Assembly (NCBI GenBank): GCA_945877125.1 | Contig: CAMCQT010000008.1 | Coordinates: 1-64,000 of the forward strand | Length of the DNA: 64,000 bases | Source: Candidatus Brevifilum fermentans | GTDB lineage: Bacteria; Chloroflexota; Anaerolineae; Anaerolineales; Villigracilaceae | Direction of reading: 5' to 3' | In this document: in pieces, positions 24,659 to 32,832 of the stretch | How positions within the stretch are numbered: position 1 is the stretch's first letter | Layout of the letters: each line of letters begins with the position of its first letter | Notes under the pieces: generated by a model | What the model was told of the DNA's origin: nothing | The model's input: the letters and a program-made list of their open reading frames with translations, nothing else | The model's database searches: none | Position numbers and translations under genes: made by a program

Positions 24659-25678
24659 TTATACGATTTGGACTCGCGTCCCTTCGCCGGGCAGGTGCAG
24701 ATAATCTTCGCCAACCGGCACGTTGGGCCGGGTCCAGCGATAGATCCATTTTGCGTCCTCTGACGGTAGATTCACACAGCCGTGGCTGCGTGGACGTCCA
24801 TAGTCATTATGCCAGTATGTTCCGTGGAAGGCGTTGCCGTAGCCGGTGAAGAAACTGCACCAAGGCACGCCGGGCAGGTCATAATGATATTTCGTGTCTT
24901 CGTCCTGATTGTTCATGTGAACAGACGGACCTTTGTGATAGGTGAGGAATTCACCGGTTGGCGTGCGCGTCCCTTTTGATCCGCTCGAACAGCGCGACGA
25001 GAAGACCATGCTGTCTCCTTCAAAGGCGGTCACCAATTGTGTGGAAAGATCCACGTGGATCAATTTCTCAGATTCGGGAATGTCTGGAGAAAGCAGAGTC
25101 AACTCCTCGTTGGGTATGAGGCGCATGTTGTAAGAGGGGACAAAAAATGACTTTCCAATCTCACTATCAAATATCTCATACCAGATGCTTTTCTCTTCGC
25201 GGGTGATAACCGTTCTTTTTACCCAGTGTACGCTTCCATAATACAGGCGATAGCCATTGTTGGCATTCGTATGCGGACTGAGCCGCGTCTCACTCATCGG
25301 CACGCTGATCTCGCCAAGCTGACCTTCGGCGGGGATTTGGTAAATGGGTTTCTGAAATTTGGTTTCCACGGGTTGCAGCCAGCCTGCGTAGGTGTAGCCG
25401 TCATCCACTTTGTACCAGGCTTTGTTGAATGGATTGCCTTCTTCGCCTTCCAACTCGGCTTGGATATTAACAACCTGATCGATGCCAATGAGGTGCATTT
25501 CTTTGGCTTTGAACGAAGGCGCATCATAAAGCGGAACGCCGCTGTATGTGGCACGCCCCTGTGTGGCGGGCGGAGCTGCCAGGGCGCGGTCAATGCCCAA
25601 TTCGGAGAGAGCAAGCCCGAGCACGCCCGATGCGGAAAGTTTCAAAAAGTCGCGGCGGGAAAAATTAAGATTTGTCAT
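24659..25678 (-). CDS. L,D-transpeptidase (YkuD), TAT-exported, paralogue 1
   Basis: A 339-aa wall enzyme that forms 3-3 peptidoglycan cross-links or attaches proteins to stem peptides. The N-terminus has a twin-arginine signal (SRRDFLKLS, then a hydrophobic helix ending ALAA, about 1-35). Two SH3-like segments (about 40-105 and 115-185) precede the YkuD domain (about 205-339). The active site is HGTYWHNDYGRPRSHGCVNL with Cys301. TAT export suggests it folds before transport. About 30 bases separate it from paralogue 2, with which it shares the same layout, so the pair is a tandem duplication. Confidence 0.9.
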   Translation of the reverse strand: MTNLNFSRRDFLKLSASGVLGLALSELGIDRALAAPPATQGRATYSGVPLYDAPSFKAKEMHLIGIDQVVNIQAELEGEEGNPFNKAWYKVDDGYTYAGWLQPVETKFQKPIYQIPAEGQLGEISVPMSETRLSPHTNANNGYRLYYGSVHWVKRTVITREEKSIWYEIFDSEIGKSFFVPSYNMRLIPNEELTLLSPDIPESEKLIHVDLSTQLVTAFEGDSMVFSSRCSSGSKGTRTPTGEFLTYHKGPSVHMNNQDEDTKYHYDLPGVPWCSFFTGYGNAFHGTYWHNDYGRPRSHGCVNLPSEDAKWIYRWTRPNVPVGEDYLHLPGEGTRVQIV

Positions 25679-25711
25679 GTTTATTGCAGACGTTCCTTTA
25701 CGTCCATATTC

Positions 25712-26731
25712 TTACAATACGATTTCAACACTTGTCCCCACGCCCCCGAAGGAAAATTCCTTGTTTGTGAGGACTTGCGGAGATGTCCAACGGTATAACC
25801 ATTTTGCGGTTTGCATGGATAAGTTGATGCAGCCATGTGAGCGCGGGCGTCCGAAGTCATTATGCCAGAATGTGCCGTGGAATGATATGCCGCTTTTGGT
25901 TATGTATTGCACCCAGGGCACGCCCGCCAGGTCAAATCCGCTGGCGGCGATGTCTCCGGCGGCCATGTGGCGCGAGGGGCGTTTGTAGTAGGTGATGAAG
26001 GCGCCTTTGGGGGTGGTGTATGTGCCAACGCGATAAATGCCGCCGCTGGAGATTGGCGCTACGAGGACAGGCAGGTCTTTTTCGTAGGCGACCATGATCT
26101 GGTCTTCGAGGCGTACCAGTATTTTTTTGTCGGCGTTTGGAATGTTTGGAGAAAGCGGCGCAAGCTCTGCCTCTGTCATGATGCGGAGATGTTCGGCGCG
26201 CGCATAATATAATTTGTCGAATTTATCATCGCGTATCTGAACCCAAACCTGACCATCATCGCTGGTTGTAACAGATTTGATCCAGTGTGTGGTTTCATAA
26301 TACATGCGGTACGCTACTTTGGATTTTTTGTCGGGGGTTTCGTACGCGTCGGTGTAGGGAACACTGATTTCAGCCAGCAAGCCATCGATGGGAATATCCA
26401 TGCGCGGCTTGTTTAAGAGGGTTCGCACAGGTTGGATGTTTCCAGAATATACAAAACCCTCTTTGCCGATCTGATACCAAACGCGATTGTGTGCCGTTAC
26501 ATCGTCGCTGACGGTTGTGTTCGTGATATTCAGCAACATATCGCGCTGACAGAACTTCACTTGCGTCGCTTCGCTGGACGGACGGTCGTACATCCAGATC
26601 ATGCGGGTGGTAACACGTCCCATGAGGTCGGTGAACGGGTCATTGAAATTGAGTGGCGGCACGAGAAATCCTGCCAGCCCTAACCCGCTCAATTTCAAAA
26701 AGTCGCGCCGCGATATTTTTTTTGAATCCAT
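25712..26731 (-). CDS. L,D-transpeptidase (YkuD), TAT-exported, paralogue 2
   Basis: A 339-aa paralogue of the downstream gene with the same plan: TAT signal ISRRDFLKLSGLGLAG, SH3-like segments (YDRPSSEATQVKFCQRDML..., VWYQIGKEGFVYSGNIQPV) and a YkuD domain ending in GTFWHNDFGRPRSHGCINLS, with the catalytic Cys near residue 300. The two proteins have equal length but differ widely in sequence, so the duplication is old. The substrate stem peptide cannot be told from sequence. A dispersed repeat (26757-26828) lies upstream. Confidence 0.9.
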   Translation of the reverse strand: MDSKKISRRDFLKLSGLGLAGFLVPPLNFNDPFTDLMGRVTTRMIWMYDRPSSEATQVKFCQRDMLLNITNTTVSDDVTAHNRVWYQIGKEGFVYSGNIQPVRTLLNKPRMDIPIDGLLAEISVPYTDAYETPDKKSKVAYRMYYETTHWIKSVTTSDDGQVWVQIRDDKFDKLYYARAEHLRIMTEAELAPLSPNIPNADKKILVRLEDQIMVAYEKDLPVLVAPISSGGIYRVGTYTTPKGAFITYYKRPSRHMAAGDIAASGFDLAGVPWVQYITKSGISFHGTFWHNDFGRPRSHGCINLSMQTAKWLYRWTSPQVLTNKEFSFGGVGTSVEIVL

Positions 26732-26756
26732 CTTTTGAGTTTATTGTGAAGTTCTT

Positions 26757-26828
26757 TTTATCCGCAAAGGTCACGAAGGAAGATGTTAAAACCTTTGTGT
26801 ACTTCGTGTCCTTTGTGTTTAAAAAATT
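26757..26828. repeat. Dispersed repeat, aaacacaaaggacac family, copy 1
   Basis: Contains ccgcaaaggtcacgaagg and, inverted, cttcgtgtcctttgtgttta. A second copy at 30705-30829 lies in the trpB-trpA junction. Confidence 0.6.
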
Positions 26829-26869
26829 CTTGTCGCTGCGCGAAAAGCAGGCATTTAACTTCCAAGTTC

Positions 26870-28021
26870 CTAATCATGTACATTGACCACTGTCCCAACC
26901 GATGAAAAATCGTACAGCCATTCTGCATCTGAGGTGGCAAGGTTTACGCAGCCATGACTCATTGGCGTTCCAAAATTATTGTGCCAGTAGGTGCCGTGTA
27001 AACCATAATCTTGATAGAAGTACATTACAAAAGGGACATCGGGCAAATAATAGCCGGGACCTGTCATGGTTGCCGAGCGCAATTTTATCCAGATATTAAA
27101 TTCCCCAGTCACCGTTGGCGTTTGCCATGTGCCAGTTGAAACAACAAATGAATTCATCAATGTATCGCCTGCGTATGCATACAGGCGCTGTTGGGAAAGG
27201 TCAACGTCAATCCAATGCTCACCGTTGCCGACCGCCACTTGCGGGGGGGCGTACGGCGCAACTGTCGGCTCGGTAAATTCCGGCGTGGGCGTATCCGCAA
27301 CGATTTGGGCTGACACCGCGCCAGGCTCGCTGACTACTTCTGGCAGGATGGAGGCAGTGGCGGGCGCGACAACTTGAGTCTCCGTAGGCAAGGTCAGCAC
27401 TTCAAGTGTGGGCGCGAGTGTCGGGTTGATGTTCGCAAATTCTGGCTGTGATTCAGCCGTCGGCATCGCTGTCAATATTGCGGTTGGCACAACTGCCTGC
27501 GCCGCGGGCTTGGCAATCTCGACCCGTGCAAAAGGTTTTATTTGCACTTGCGGCGTGGGTGAAATATTCAAAATGGAAGCAAGCACAGGCGACTTCACCG
27601 CCGACCATGCCGCGAAGATAAATACCGCGCATCCCATCAGAATTAAAAGGATGGGAAGAATCGGAAAGCGTTTCTTTGGATTTTTCTCATCCCCGCTTCG
27701 CACCTCGCCCTGAGCTTGTTTCCCGTCCCTCGAGCTGATCCCAGCTTTGGGCTTGGGTGTTTCGCCGAGTTTTTGCATCGCCCATTCCATCCCCTTCTTC
27801 GCACGCGGACTGTCCGGATTCGCCTCCAACGCCTTGCGGATGTATTCCATGCTTTCGCGTGGGCTGACAACTGCCGCGAGGATCAACCACGGGTCTTCGC
27901 TTTGCGGCGCGAGTTCGGCGGCACGTTCTGCCAATTGACGCGCTTCGGTCATTGACCCTTTTTTCAAGGCTTCGCGCGCAAGGGCTACGACTCTGCGGGA
28001 TTCGATAAAACGCTCATTCAT
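26870..28021 (-). CDS. Membrane-anchored L,D-transpeptidase with a cytoplasmic TPR-like domain
   Basis: A 383-aa type II membrane protein. Residues 1-80 form TPR-like helices (ARQLAERAAELAPQSEDPWLI...ESMEYIRKALEANPDSPRAKKG) that would face the cytoplasm. A basic linker leads to one membrane helix (about 120-142), then a P/T-rich spacer of about 130 residues. The YkuD domain is at about 270-383, with HGTYWHNNFGTPMSHGCVNL as active site. The spacer could reach across a thick wall. A cytoplasmic protein-binding arm on a wall cross-linker suggests coupling to an internal partner; that is an inference. Second in the run after the amidase and the short transpeptidase. Confidence 0.85.
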   Translation of the reverse strand: MNERFIESRRVVALAREALKKGSMTEARQLAERAAELAPQSEDPWLILAAVVSPRESMEYIRKALEANPDSPRAKKGMEWAMQKLGETPKPKAGISSRDGKQAQGEVRSGDEKNPKKRFPILPILLILMGCAVFIFAAWSAVKSPVLASILNISPTPQVQIKPFARVEIAKPAAQAVVPTAILTAMPTAESQPEFANINPTLAPTLEVLTLPTETQVVAPATASILPEVVSEPGAVSAQIVADTPTPEFTEPTVAPYAPPQVAVGNGEHWIDVDLSQQRLYAYAGDTLMNSFVVSTGTWQTPTVTGEFNIWIKLRSATMTGPGYYLPDVPFVMYFYQDYGLHGTYWHNNFGTPMSHGCVNLATSDAEWLYDFSSVGTVVNVHD

Positions 28022-28111
28022 GGGTCACCTTCGGTAAAGTACGCGGAGATACGAGTAAACACATGGTCATGTAATTAATCAATTATAAGCCAGGCAATAC
28101 GAATTTATTTG

Positions 28112-28825
28112 CTACCATTGAATTTCAACTGGCGTGCCTATATCTGCCCAGTCATAAAGTAATTGAGCTTCGTAGCTCCCCAGCACGATGCACCCATAAG
28201 AAACCGGCGCGCCCAAATAGCCAGCCCAAAGGGTTCCGCCGCCGGGCAGAATGGGCAGGGCATGAATCCCATTTTCCATACTTCCCGCCCAATAAATGCC
28301 AAGCCAGTTTGGCATCCAGATATCCCAACTCGCACCGTAGGCGCTGGGAATTTTATCCAGCACGCTAAATGATCCCGTGCGCGTGGCGTTATTCATTCCA
28401 GTAGATGAGACGAAACTGTAAACCAGCGCGTCGCCTTCGTAGACATACATGTGCTGTTCTGAGATGTCCACCAGAATATGTTTGTTCCCTTCATAGGATG
28501 GTGGGGCATCGTATTGGGTTGTATTTGAATAGCCGGGCGCAGGCGCATCCACAACGATCTCGGCAAATACCAGCGGCTCAGGTGTTTGCGAGGCTGCTGG
28601 CGTTTCTGTTGGCAGGATGACGGGGAGCTGGGGAGTGGCGGTTGCTTTTGCAATTTCTACAAATGCAAATGAACGCGCATGGGTGGCGGGCGTGGCTGTA
28701 TTATTCAACCCCAACACAGGTGACGAGGTCGCTGTCCACGCTGCAACTCCGGCTGTAATAATCAAGACGATGATCAACACGGGGTAAAGCAACTTTTGGC
28801 GTGGAGCGGCTGGCGATTTACTCAT
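28112..28825 (-). CDS. Short membrane-anchored L,D-transpeptidase with SYGC motif
   Basis: A 237-aa type II membrane protein: one helix at about 13-33, a P/T-rich spacer (to about 110) and a YkuD domain. The active-site signature reads GIHALP...GAPVSYGCIVLG, with Cys212 and upstream His188. The usual SHGC histidine is Tyr210. Related sorts of transpeptidase with tyrosine at this place exist, so activity is likely but the catalytic set differs from its three neighbours. Its start overlaps the amidase stop by four bases (ATGA), so the two are translated together. Confidence 0.8.
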   Translation of the reverse strand: MSKSPAAPRQKLLYPVLIIVLIITAGVAAWTATSSPVLGLNNTATPATHARSFAFVEIAKATATPQLPVILPTETPAASQTPEPLVFAEIVVDAPAPGYSNTTQYDAPPSYEGNKHILVDISEQHMYVYEGDALVYSFVSSTGMNNATRTGSFSVLDKIPSAYGASWDIWMPNWLGIYWAGSMENGIHALPILPGGGTLWAGYLGAPVSYGCIVLGSYEAQLLYDWADIGTPVEIQW

Positions 28826-29634
28826 GGCGCTAAAGTGGGATATGGCGTCGGCTGTACACTCTCATTGTTGATAAAGCACAAAATGCCTTGCGTCACACCG
28901 CTGGCTACAAGTTCAGTTTCGTTCGTCAGAATTTCGCGGTCCAGGTACAAAAATCCAGTTTCGATGATGGCCGTGATCGTGTTCGGGTCAATTTCAGAAA
29001 AGGCGTGATACTCGCGCATGTCGCCTGTAATACTGCCCGCGTGAAAGGTCAAACGCGTCGCGCGTTGGTATCTATCCACGAGACAGGCGGTGAGACGTTG
29101 TGCGCGGTTCACGTCACGTGTCTCAAGAGATGACGCAACTTTGAAACCAGTGGCTTCGTCATTGACATATTCGCAGGAATCATTGTGAATGGAAATAAGC
29201 GCCACTGCGCGGTATCCGCTCAGGCGCGTATCAAACTCGTTGAGCAAGTCCACTTGAAAGCCTTGCGCCACCAGACTTTTTTGCACAAGCTCGGCGATCT
29301 CAAGATTTACATCCGCCTCTTTTAGATCCACGTTACCGTTTTCATCCGTGCAAACTGCGCCAGAGTCATTGCCGTTATGCCCCGCGACAATACCGATCCG
29401 CAACTGGGGCAGAGGCGTGCTGATGACTGTATTTGGCGCAGCTTGCGGCGTGAGAATCAAGCGCAGCTGTTCCTGCAAGTTATTTGCAAACAGGCTGTTG
29501 GGCGTCCACGCAGTGAAGAGGGTCGCCAGCAAAATGGCAATTCCCAGGGTTGGGAGAAAAGCATTTACAGCGCGTCGTTTTGACGCAGGTTTTGATTCAG
29601 GCTTGGGGGTTGGCGTTTGATTTATAGATTCCAT
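28822..29634 (-). CDS. N-acetylmuramoyl-L-alanine amidase (Amidase_3), membrane-anchored
   Basis: A 270-aa zinc amidase that cuts the bond between muramic acid and L-alanine in peptidoglycan. One helix at about 25-47 anchors it, followed by the catalytic domain from residue 78. Zinc ligands are His86 (GHNGNDSGA), Glu106 (LKEADVNLEIA) and His150 (SIHND), with catalytic Glu225 (IIETGFL). I chose the ATG at 29634 (MESINQTP); longer starts up to 29715 are open but lack better ribosome sites. It is the first gene of the five-gene wall cluster. Confidence 0.85.
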   Translation of the reverse strand: MESINQTPTPKPESKPASKRRAVNAFLPTLGIAILLATLFTAWTPNSLFANNLQEQLRLILTPQAAPNTVISTPLPQLRIGIVAGHNGNDSGAVCTDENGNVDLKEADVNLEIAELVQKSLVAQGFQVDLLNEFDTRLSGYRAVALISIHNDSCEYVNDEATGFKVASSLETRDVNRAQRLTACLVDRYQRATRLTFHAGSITGDMREYHAFSEIDPNTITAIIETGFLYLDREILTNETELVASGVTQGILCFINNESVQPTPYPTLAP

Positions 29635-29733
29635 TTTTTCATAACCTGTAATAAATTCAGCAAAAACTTGAATCATTATAATGCCTTCACAGTATCTTCG
29701 CAAAAATTCTGACAAGTGCGCGTACTCGATAAA

Positions 29734-29764
29734 AAAACAACCCGCTAAATCAGCGGGTTGTTTT
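29734..29764 (-). terminator. Terminator of the tRNA(CAT) transcript
   Basis: 13-bp perfect stem aaaacaacccgct / agcgggttgtttt with a 5-base loop, T-run on the minus strand, just after the tRNA 3' end. Confidence 0.9.
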
Positions 29765-29767
29765 GAG

Positions 29768-29839
29768 TGCCGAGGGGGAGATTTGGACTCCCGACCAAGG
29801 GCTTATGAGTCCCCTGCTCTGCCACTGAGCTACCTCGGC
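29768..29839 (-). tRNA. tRNA with CAT anticodon (Met elongator or Ile2)
   Basis: A 72-nt cloverleaf on the minus strand: acceptor GCCGAGG / CCTCGGC, D arm GCTC-AGTGGCA-GAGC, anticodon loop CTCATAA, variable TGGTC, T arm GGGAG-TCCAAAT-CTCCC, discriminator A. The last anticodon-stem pair is A-G (31-39), a mismatch, and the T loop has C where T55 is normal. The anticodon alone cannot tell Met from lysidine-modified Ile; the ACTCATAA surround fits elongator Met. CCA is not encoded. Confidence 0.9.
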
Positions 29840-29860
29840 ATTTTGTGGTGAGCGGGGCGA

Positions 29861-29889
29861 ATATTACTATGGGAGTGGGCATTTGTCAA
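29861..29889 (-). promoter_or_regulatory. Predicted promoter of the tRNA(CAT) gene
   Basis: On the minus strand TTGACA (29889-29884), 17 bases, TAATAT (29866-29861). The tRNA begins 22 bases downstream. So the tRNA need not depend on trp operon read-through. Confidence 0.75.
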
Positions 29890-29924
29890 CGTGAGGTTAT
29901 AAATTTCCAATTAATCATTTGGAT

Positions 29925-30692
29925 TTAATTCAACGCGCTTCGAAACTCCGCCGCAAACTGTTTGGCTGTTTCGACGGGCATTTTGCTGCTCCCGATCATC
30001 TTCACACATGCCGAGCCGACAATCACTCCATCTGCCAGCGCGCCAACTTGCGCCGCTTGCTCAGGCGTGCTAATTCCAAATCCTACACACACCGGCACAG
30101 AAGTATGTTCGCGCACGCGATTAATTAAACCGCCGAGTCCATCTGAAATTTCTGTGCGCGCGCCTGTCACTCCTGTAACCGAAACCAAATAAATAAAGCC
30201 CTTCGCAGTGCGCGCAATTAATTCCATGCGTTCATTCGGCGAGGTCGGCGCGAGCATTTGGATCAACGGCATGTCGCCAACCAAGGATTGAAACTCCCCC
30301 GCTTCCTCCAACGGAAGATCGGGAATGATAAATCCATCCGCCCCCGCTTCGCGCGCATCGCGGATAAATTTTTCCAGTCCATACGCCAGCATGGGGTTGA
30401 AATAGCCCATCAAAATAAATGGAATGGTCACGCCGCGCCTGCGCAACTCTGCCACCGCCGCAAGAGACTTCTTAATCGTGATTCCTTTTTCCAACGCAAC
30501 CTGCGTCGCCTTTTGAATCACAGGTCCATCCGCCAGCGGATCTGAAAACGAAAGCCCCACTTCAATCAAGTCTGCGCCGTTTTTTGCGAGCGCTTCGATC
30601 ACGTCAATCGACGTTTCCAAGTCAGGATAGCCCAATGGGAAATAGGGCATGAAGATCGGTTTGTTTTTGAATGCGTTTTCGATTCTGTTCAT
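29925..30692 (-). CDS. trpA: Tryptophan synthase alpha chain
   Basis: A 255-aa TIM-barrel lyase that splits indole-3-glycerol phosphate into indole and glyceraldehyde phosphate and channels indole to TrpB. The catalytic Glu sits in LIEVGLSFSDPLADGP, with the Asp in this same motif; the loop VSVTGVTGARTEIS and phosphate-binding GFGISTPEQ are conserved. The usual T-A-G-x-P near the N-terminus reads PLGYP. It is the last trp gene; no clear terminator follows before the separate tRNA unit. The trpB-trpA gap of 133 bases holds a dispersed repeat. Confidence 0.95.
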   Translation of the reverse strand: MNRIENAFKNKPIFMPYFPLGYPDLETSIDVIEALAKNGADLIEVGLSFSDPLADGPVIQKATQVALEKGITIKKSLAAVAELRRRGVTIPFILMGYFNPMLAYGLEKFIRDAREAGADGFIIPDLPLEEAGEFQSLVGDMPLIQMLAPTSPNERMELIARTAKGFIYLVSVTGVTGARTEISDGLGGLINRVREHTSVPVCVGFGISTPEQAAQVGALADGVIVGSACVKMIGSSKMPVETAKQFAAEFRSALN

Positions 30693-30704
30693 AATGATTC
30701 CTCT

Positions 30705-30829
30705 AAAAGCTTAAACACGAAGGGCACAACACTTGCGCCGCACGCCAGTGCAGGTGAGTACACAAAGGGGGAAATTCGTTTTGCCTTAAGACTTTAAACC
30801 TTCGTGACCTTAGTGTCCTTTGTGTTTAA
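30705..30829. repeat. Dispersed repeat, aaacacaaaggacac family, copy 2 (trpB-trpA junction)
   Basis: The arms taaacacgaagggcac and gtgtcctttgtgttta are inverted at the two ends of the gap. The trpB stop codon (30826-30828) lies inside the second arm. Confidence 0.65.
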
Positions 30830-32022
30830 AGACTTTGACCTAATTCCTTGATAACAGTATTCAAATCCTTGTCCCCTCGCCCCGAAAGATTAACCAAAAT
30901 TACCTGATCCTTCCGCATCTTCGGCGCGCGTTTGATGACCTCTGCCACGGCATGAGACGACTCCAAGGCAGGGATAATCCCTTCGGTGTGGCACAAAGTT
31001 TGGAAGGCGCTCAACGCCTCCGCATCCGTTGCGGATGTGTAAAACGCTCGCTCGCTATCTCGCATCATGGCGTGTTCGGGACCCACTGCTGCGTAATCCA
31101 ATCCTGCTGAAACAGAATGAGTCTCGGCAATTTGTCCATCTTCATCCTGCAAGACATACGTGCGCGTACCGTGAATGACGCCTACGCGTGCCTTTGTTGC
31201 ATCGCCAAATCTCGCCGCATGTTTGCCCGAAGCAATTCCGCTGCCGCCTGCTTCGACACCGATCAACTCAACTTGCGCATCGTCCACAAATCCGCTGAAG
31301 ACGCCGATGGCATTTGACCCGCCGCCGACACAGGCAATCACCGTGTCAGGCAAGCGCCCTACATCGCGCAGCATTTGTTCGCGAGCTTCAATGCCAATCA
31401 CCGACTGAAACTCGCGCACGATGGTCGGGTATGGGTGCGGACCCAATGCCGAGCCGAGCAAATAATGCGTGTCACCCACATTCGTCACCCAATCGCGGAT
31501 GGCTTCGTTGATGGCGTCTTTTAACGTCTGCGTGCCTGAGGTCACGGGGCGAACCTCCGCGCCGAGCAGTTTCATGCGGAACACATTCGGCTCCTGCCGC
31601 GCGATATCCACCACGCCCATGTAAACAACACATTCGAGTCCGAGCAATGCCGCAGCGGTGGCAGATGCCACGCCGTGCTGCCCTGCCCCAGTCTCGGCAA
31701 CGACGCGCTTCTTTCCCATCCGCTTCACGAGCAATGCTTGTCCCAACGCGTTATTTATTTTATGTGCGCCCGTGTGCGCCAGGTCTTCGCGCTTCAAATA
31801 AATTTGTGCGCCGCCCAACTGTTCTGATAATCTTTTTGCATAGGTCAACGGCGTGGGTCTGCCCACAAACGACGCCAGCAAGCCTTCGTACTCGCGCCGA
31901 AAGACTGGGTCATTTTGCGCATCCACGAAGGCCTGCTCCAATTCGATCAACGCAGGCATTAAAGTTTCAGGGACAAACTGTCCGCCGTAGGGGCCGAACT
32001 TTGGGGGTAATAATGTTGTCAT
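30826..32022 (-). CDS. trpB: Tryptophan synthase beta chain
   Basis: A 398-aa PLP enzyme that joins indole and serine to give tryptophan. The Schiff-base Lys is in [13 protein letters not shown], the catalytic Glu in AETGAGQHG, and the phosphate cup in GGGSNAIG. The start [20 protein letters not shown] is typical of the TrpB1 type that pairs with TrpA. Length is normal. The last two codons and stop come from the dispersed repeat in the trpB-trpA gap. A truncated tcattgcga repeat lies just upstream, in the trpF-trpB gap. Confidence 0.96.
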   Translation of the reverse strand: MTTLLPPKFGPYGGQFVPETLMPALIELEQAFVDAQNDPVFRREYEGLLASFVGRPTPLTYAKRLSEQLGGAQIYLKREDLAHTGAHKINNALGQALLVKRMGKKRVVAETGAGQHGVASATAAALLGLECVVYMGVVDIARQEPNVFRMKLLGAEVRPVTSGTQTLKDAINEAIRDWVTNVGDTHYLLGSALGPHPYPTIVREFQSVIGIEAREQMLRDVGRLPDTVIACVGGGSNAIGVFSGFVDDAQVELIGVEAGGSGIASGKHAARFGDATKARVGVIHGTRTYVLQDEDGQIAETHSVSAGLDYAAVGPEHAMMRDSERAFYTSATDAEALSAFQTLCHTEGIIPALESSHAVAEVIKRAPKMRKDQVILVNLSGRGDKDLNTVIKELGQSL

Positions 32023-32030
32023 AATTTTAT

Positions 32031-32072
32031 GTCATTGCGAGGGCGTTCTTGTTCTTGCCCGAAGCAATCTCC
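32031..32072. repeat. Truncated tcattgcga-family repeat, copy C (trpF-trpB junction)
   Basis: gtcattgcgagggcgttctt followed by cccgaagcaatctc matches the left half of copies A and B; the right half is missing or decayed. Confidence 0.75.
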
Positions 32073-32113
32073 TTTTCGGTGATTGGAAATATTATCTACG
32101 CTAAAACCTGACT

Positions 32114-32779
32114 CTACCTATTTAGAACTGCTTGCACAAAAGCCTTCATCTTGCCCGCATCTTTCTCGCCTGGGGCTGATTCGACACCCGAGGCAGTATC
32201 CACGCCCCAGGGACGCACCTGCCGCACCGCGTCCGCTACATTTTCTGGTGTCAGCCCGCCCGCCAGCAGCAGTGGATATTTCTTCGCCAACTCCGCCGCC
32301 GCTGACCAATCTGCGGTGACGCCGCTTCCGCCGTAGACGCCTTTGACGGCGGCATCCACTAAAAATGCAGGACTATAAACGGACTCTATCGCGGACTCAC
32401 GGATGGAAACGGACTTCTCAATGAATTTTAAAAACGGATCAATGGATGTTTCGGGGGATAAGCGGATGGCTTTGAAGGCTTTTCCATTGAGAGTGTTTAT
32501 CATCTCTGGGGTTTCGTCCCCGTGGAGTTGAGCGAGGTCAAGATGGCAGGTTTCCAGAATATTCTTCACTTCATCTACCGATGAATTGACAAACACGCCA
32601 ACAAGTTTTATTTGCGGATGTTCTCGCTTCAAAGCGGATGTTATTTCTGCAGAAGTTTCTTTCTCAATAAAGCGCACGCTCTTGGAATAAAAATTAAATC
32701 CCAAATAATCCGCGCCTGCGTTAATGGCGGCGAGGGCGTCAGATAATGTCTTAATGCCACAGATTTTGATTTTAGTCAT
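32114..32779 (-). CDS. trpF: Phosphoribosylanthranilate isomerase
   Basis: A 221-aa TIM-barrel enzyme that isomerises phosphoribosylanthranilate in tryptophan synthesis. The catalytic Cys is in KIKICGIK, with LAQLHGDE, a catalytic Asp in LVDAAVKGVYGGSG and the phosphate loops LLLAGGLTPENV and DTASGVE. An internal stretch (KSVSIRESAIESVYSP, about residues 120-136) is encoded by a copy of the repeat found at the trpGD-trpC junction (see 32375-32418). It lies between the barrel strands leading to FLVDAA, where a surface loop is expected, so activity may be kept. Confidence 0.93.
   Translation of the reverse strand: MTKIKICGIKTLSDALAAINAGADYLGFNFYSKSVRFIEKETSAEITSALKREHPQIKLVGVFVNSSVDEVKNILETCHLDLAQLHGDETPEMINTLNGKAFKAIRLSPETSIDPFLKFIEKSVSIRESAIESVYSPAFLVDAAVKGVYGGSGVTADWSAAAELAKKYPLLLAGGLTPENVADAVRQVRPWGVDTASGVESAPGEKDAGKMKAFVQAVLNR
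32375..32418. repeat. In-frame repeat inside trpF (acggactct family, copy 1)
   Basis: ataaacggactctatcgcgg followed by actcacggatggaaacgga aligns closely with 33653-33694. The insertion keeps the trpF frame open. Confidence 0.7.
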
Positions 32780-32790
32780 AGTTTAAAAAT

Positions 32791-32832
32791 GCAGAATGAG
32801 GAATGCAGAATATTCTGCATTCCTCATTCTGC
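32791..32832. repeat. 42-bp perfect palindrome at the trpC-trpF junction
   Basis: gcagaatgaggaatgcagaa-t is followed directly by its exact inverse, ending tcctcattctgc. A related sequence lies at 38021-38086 next to trpE. The trpC stop codon (32824-32826) falls inside it. Confidence 0.85.
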
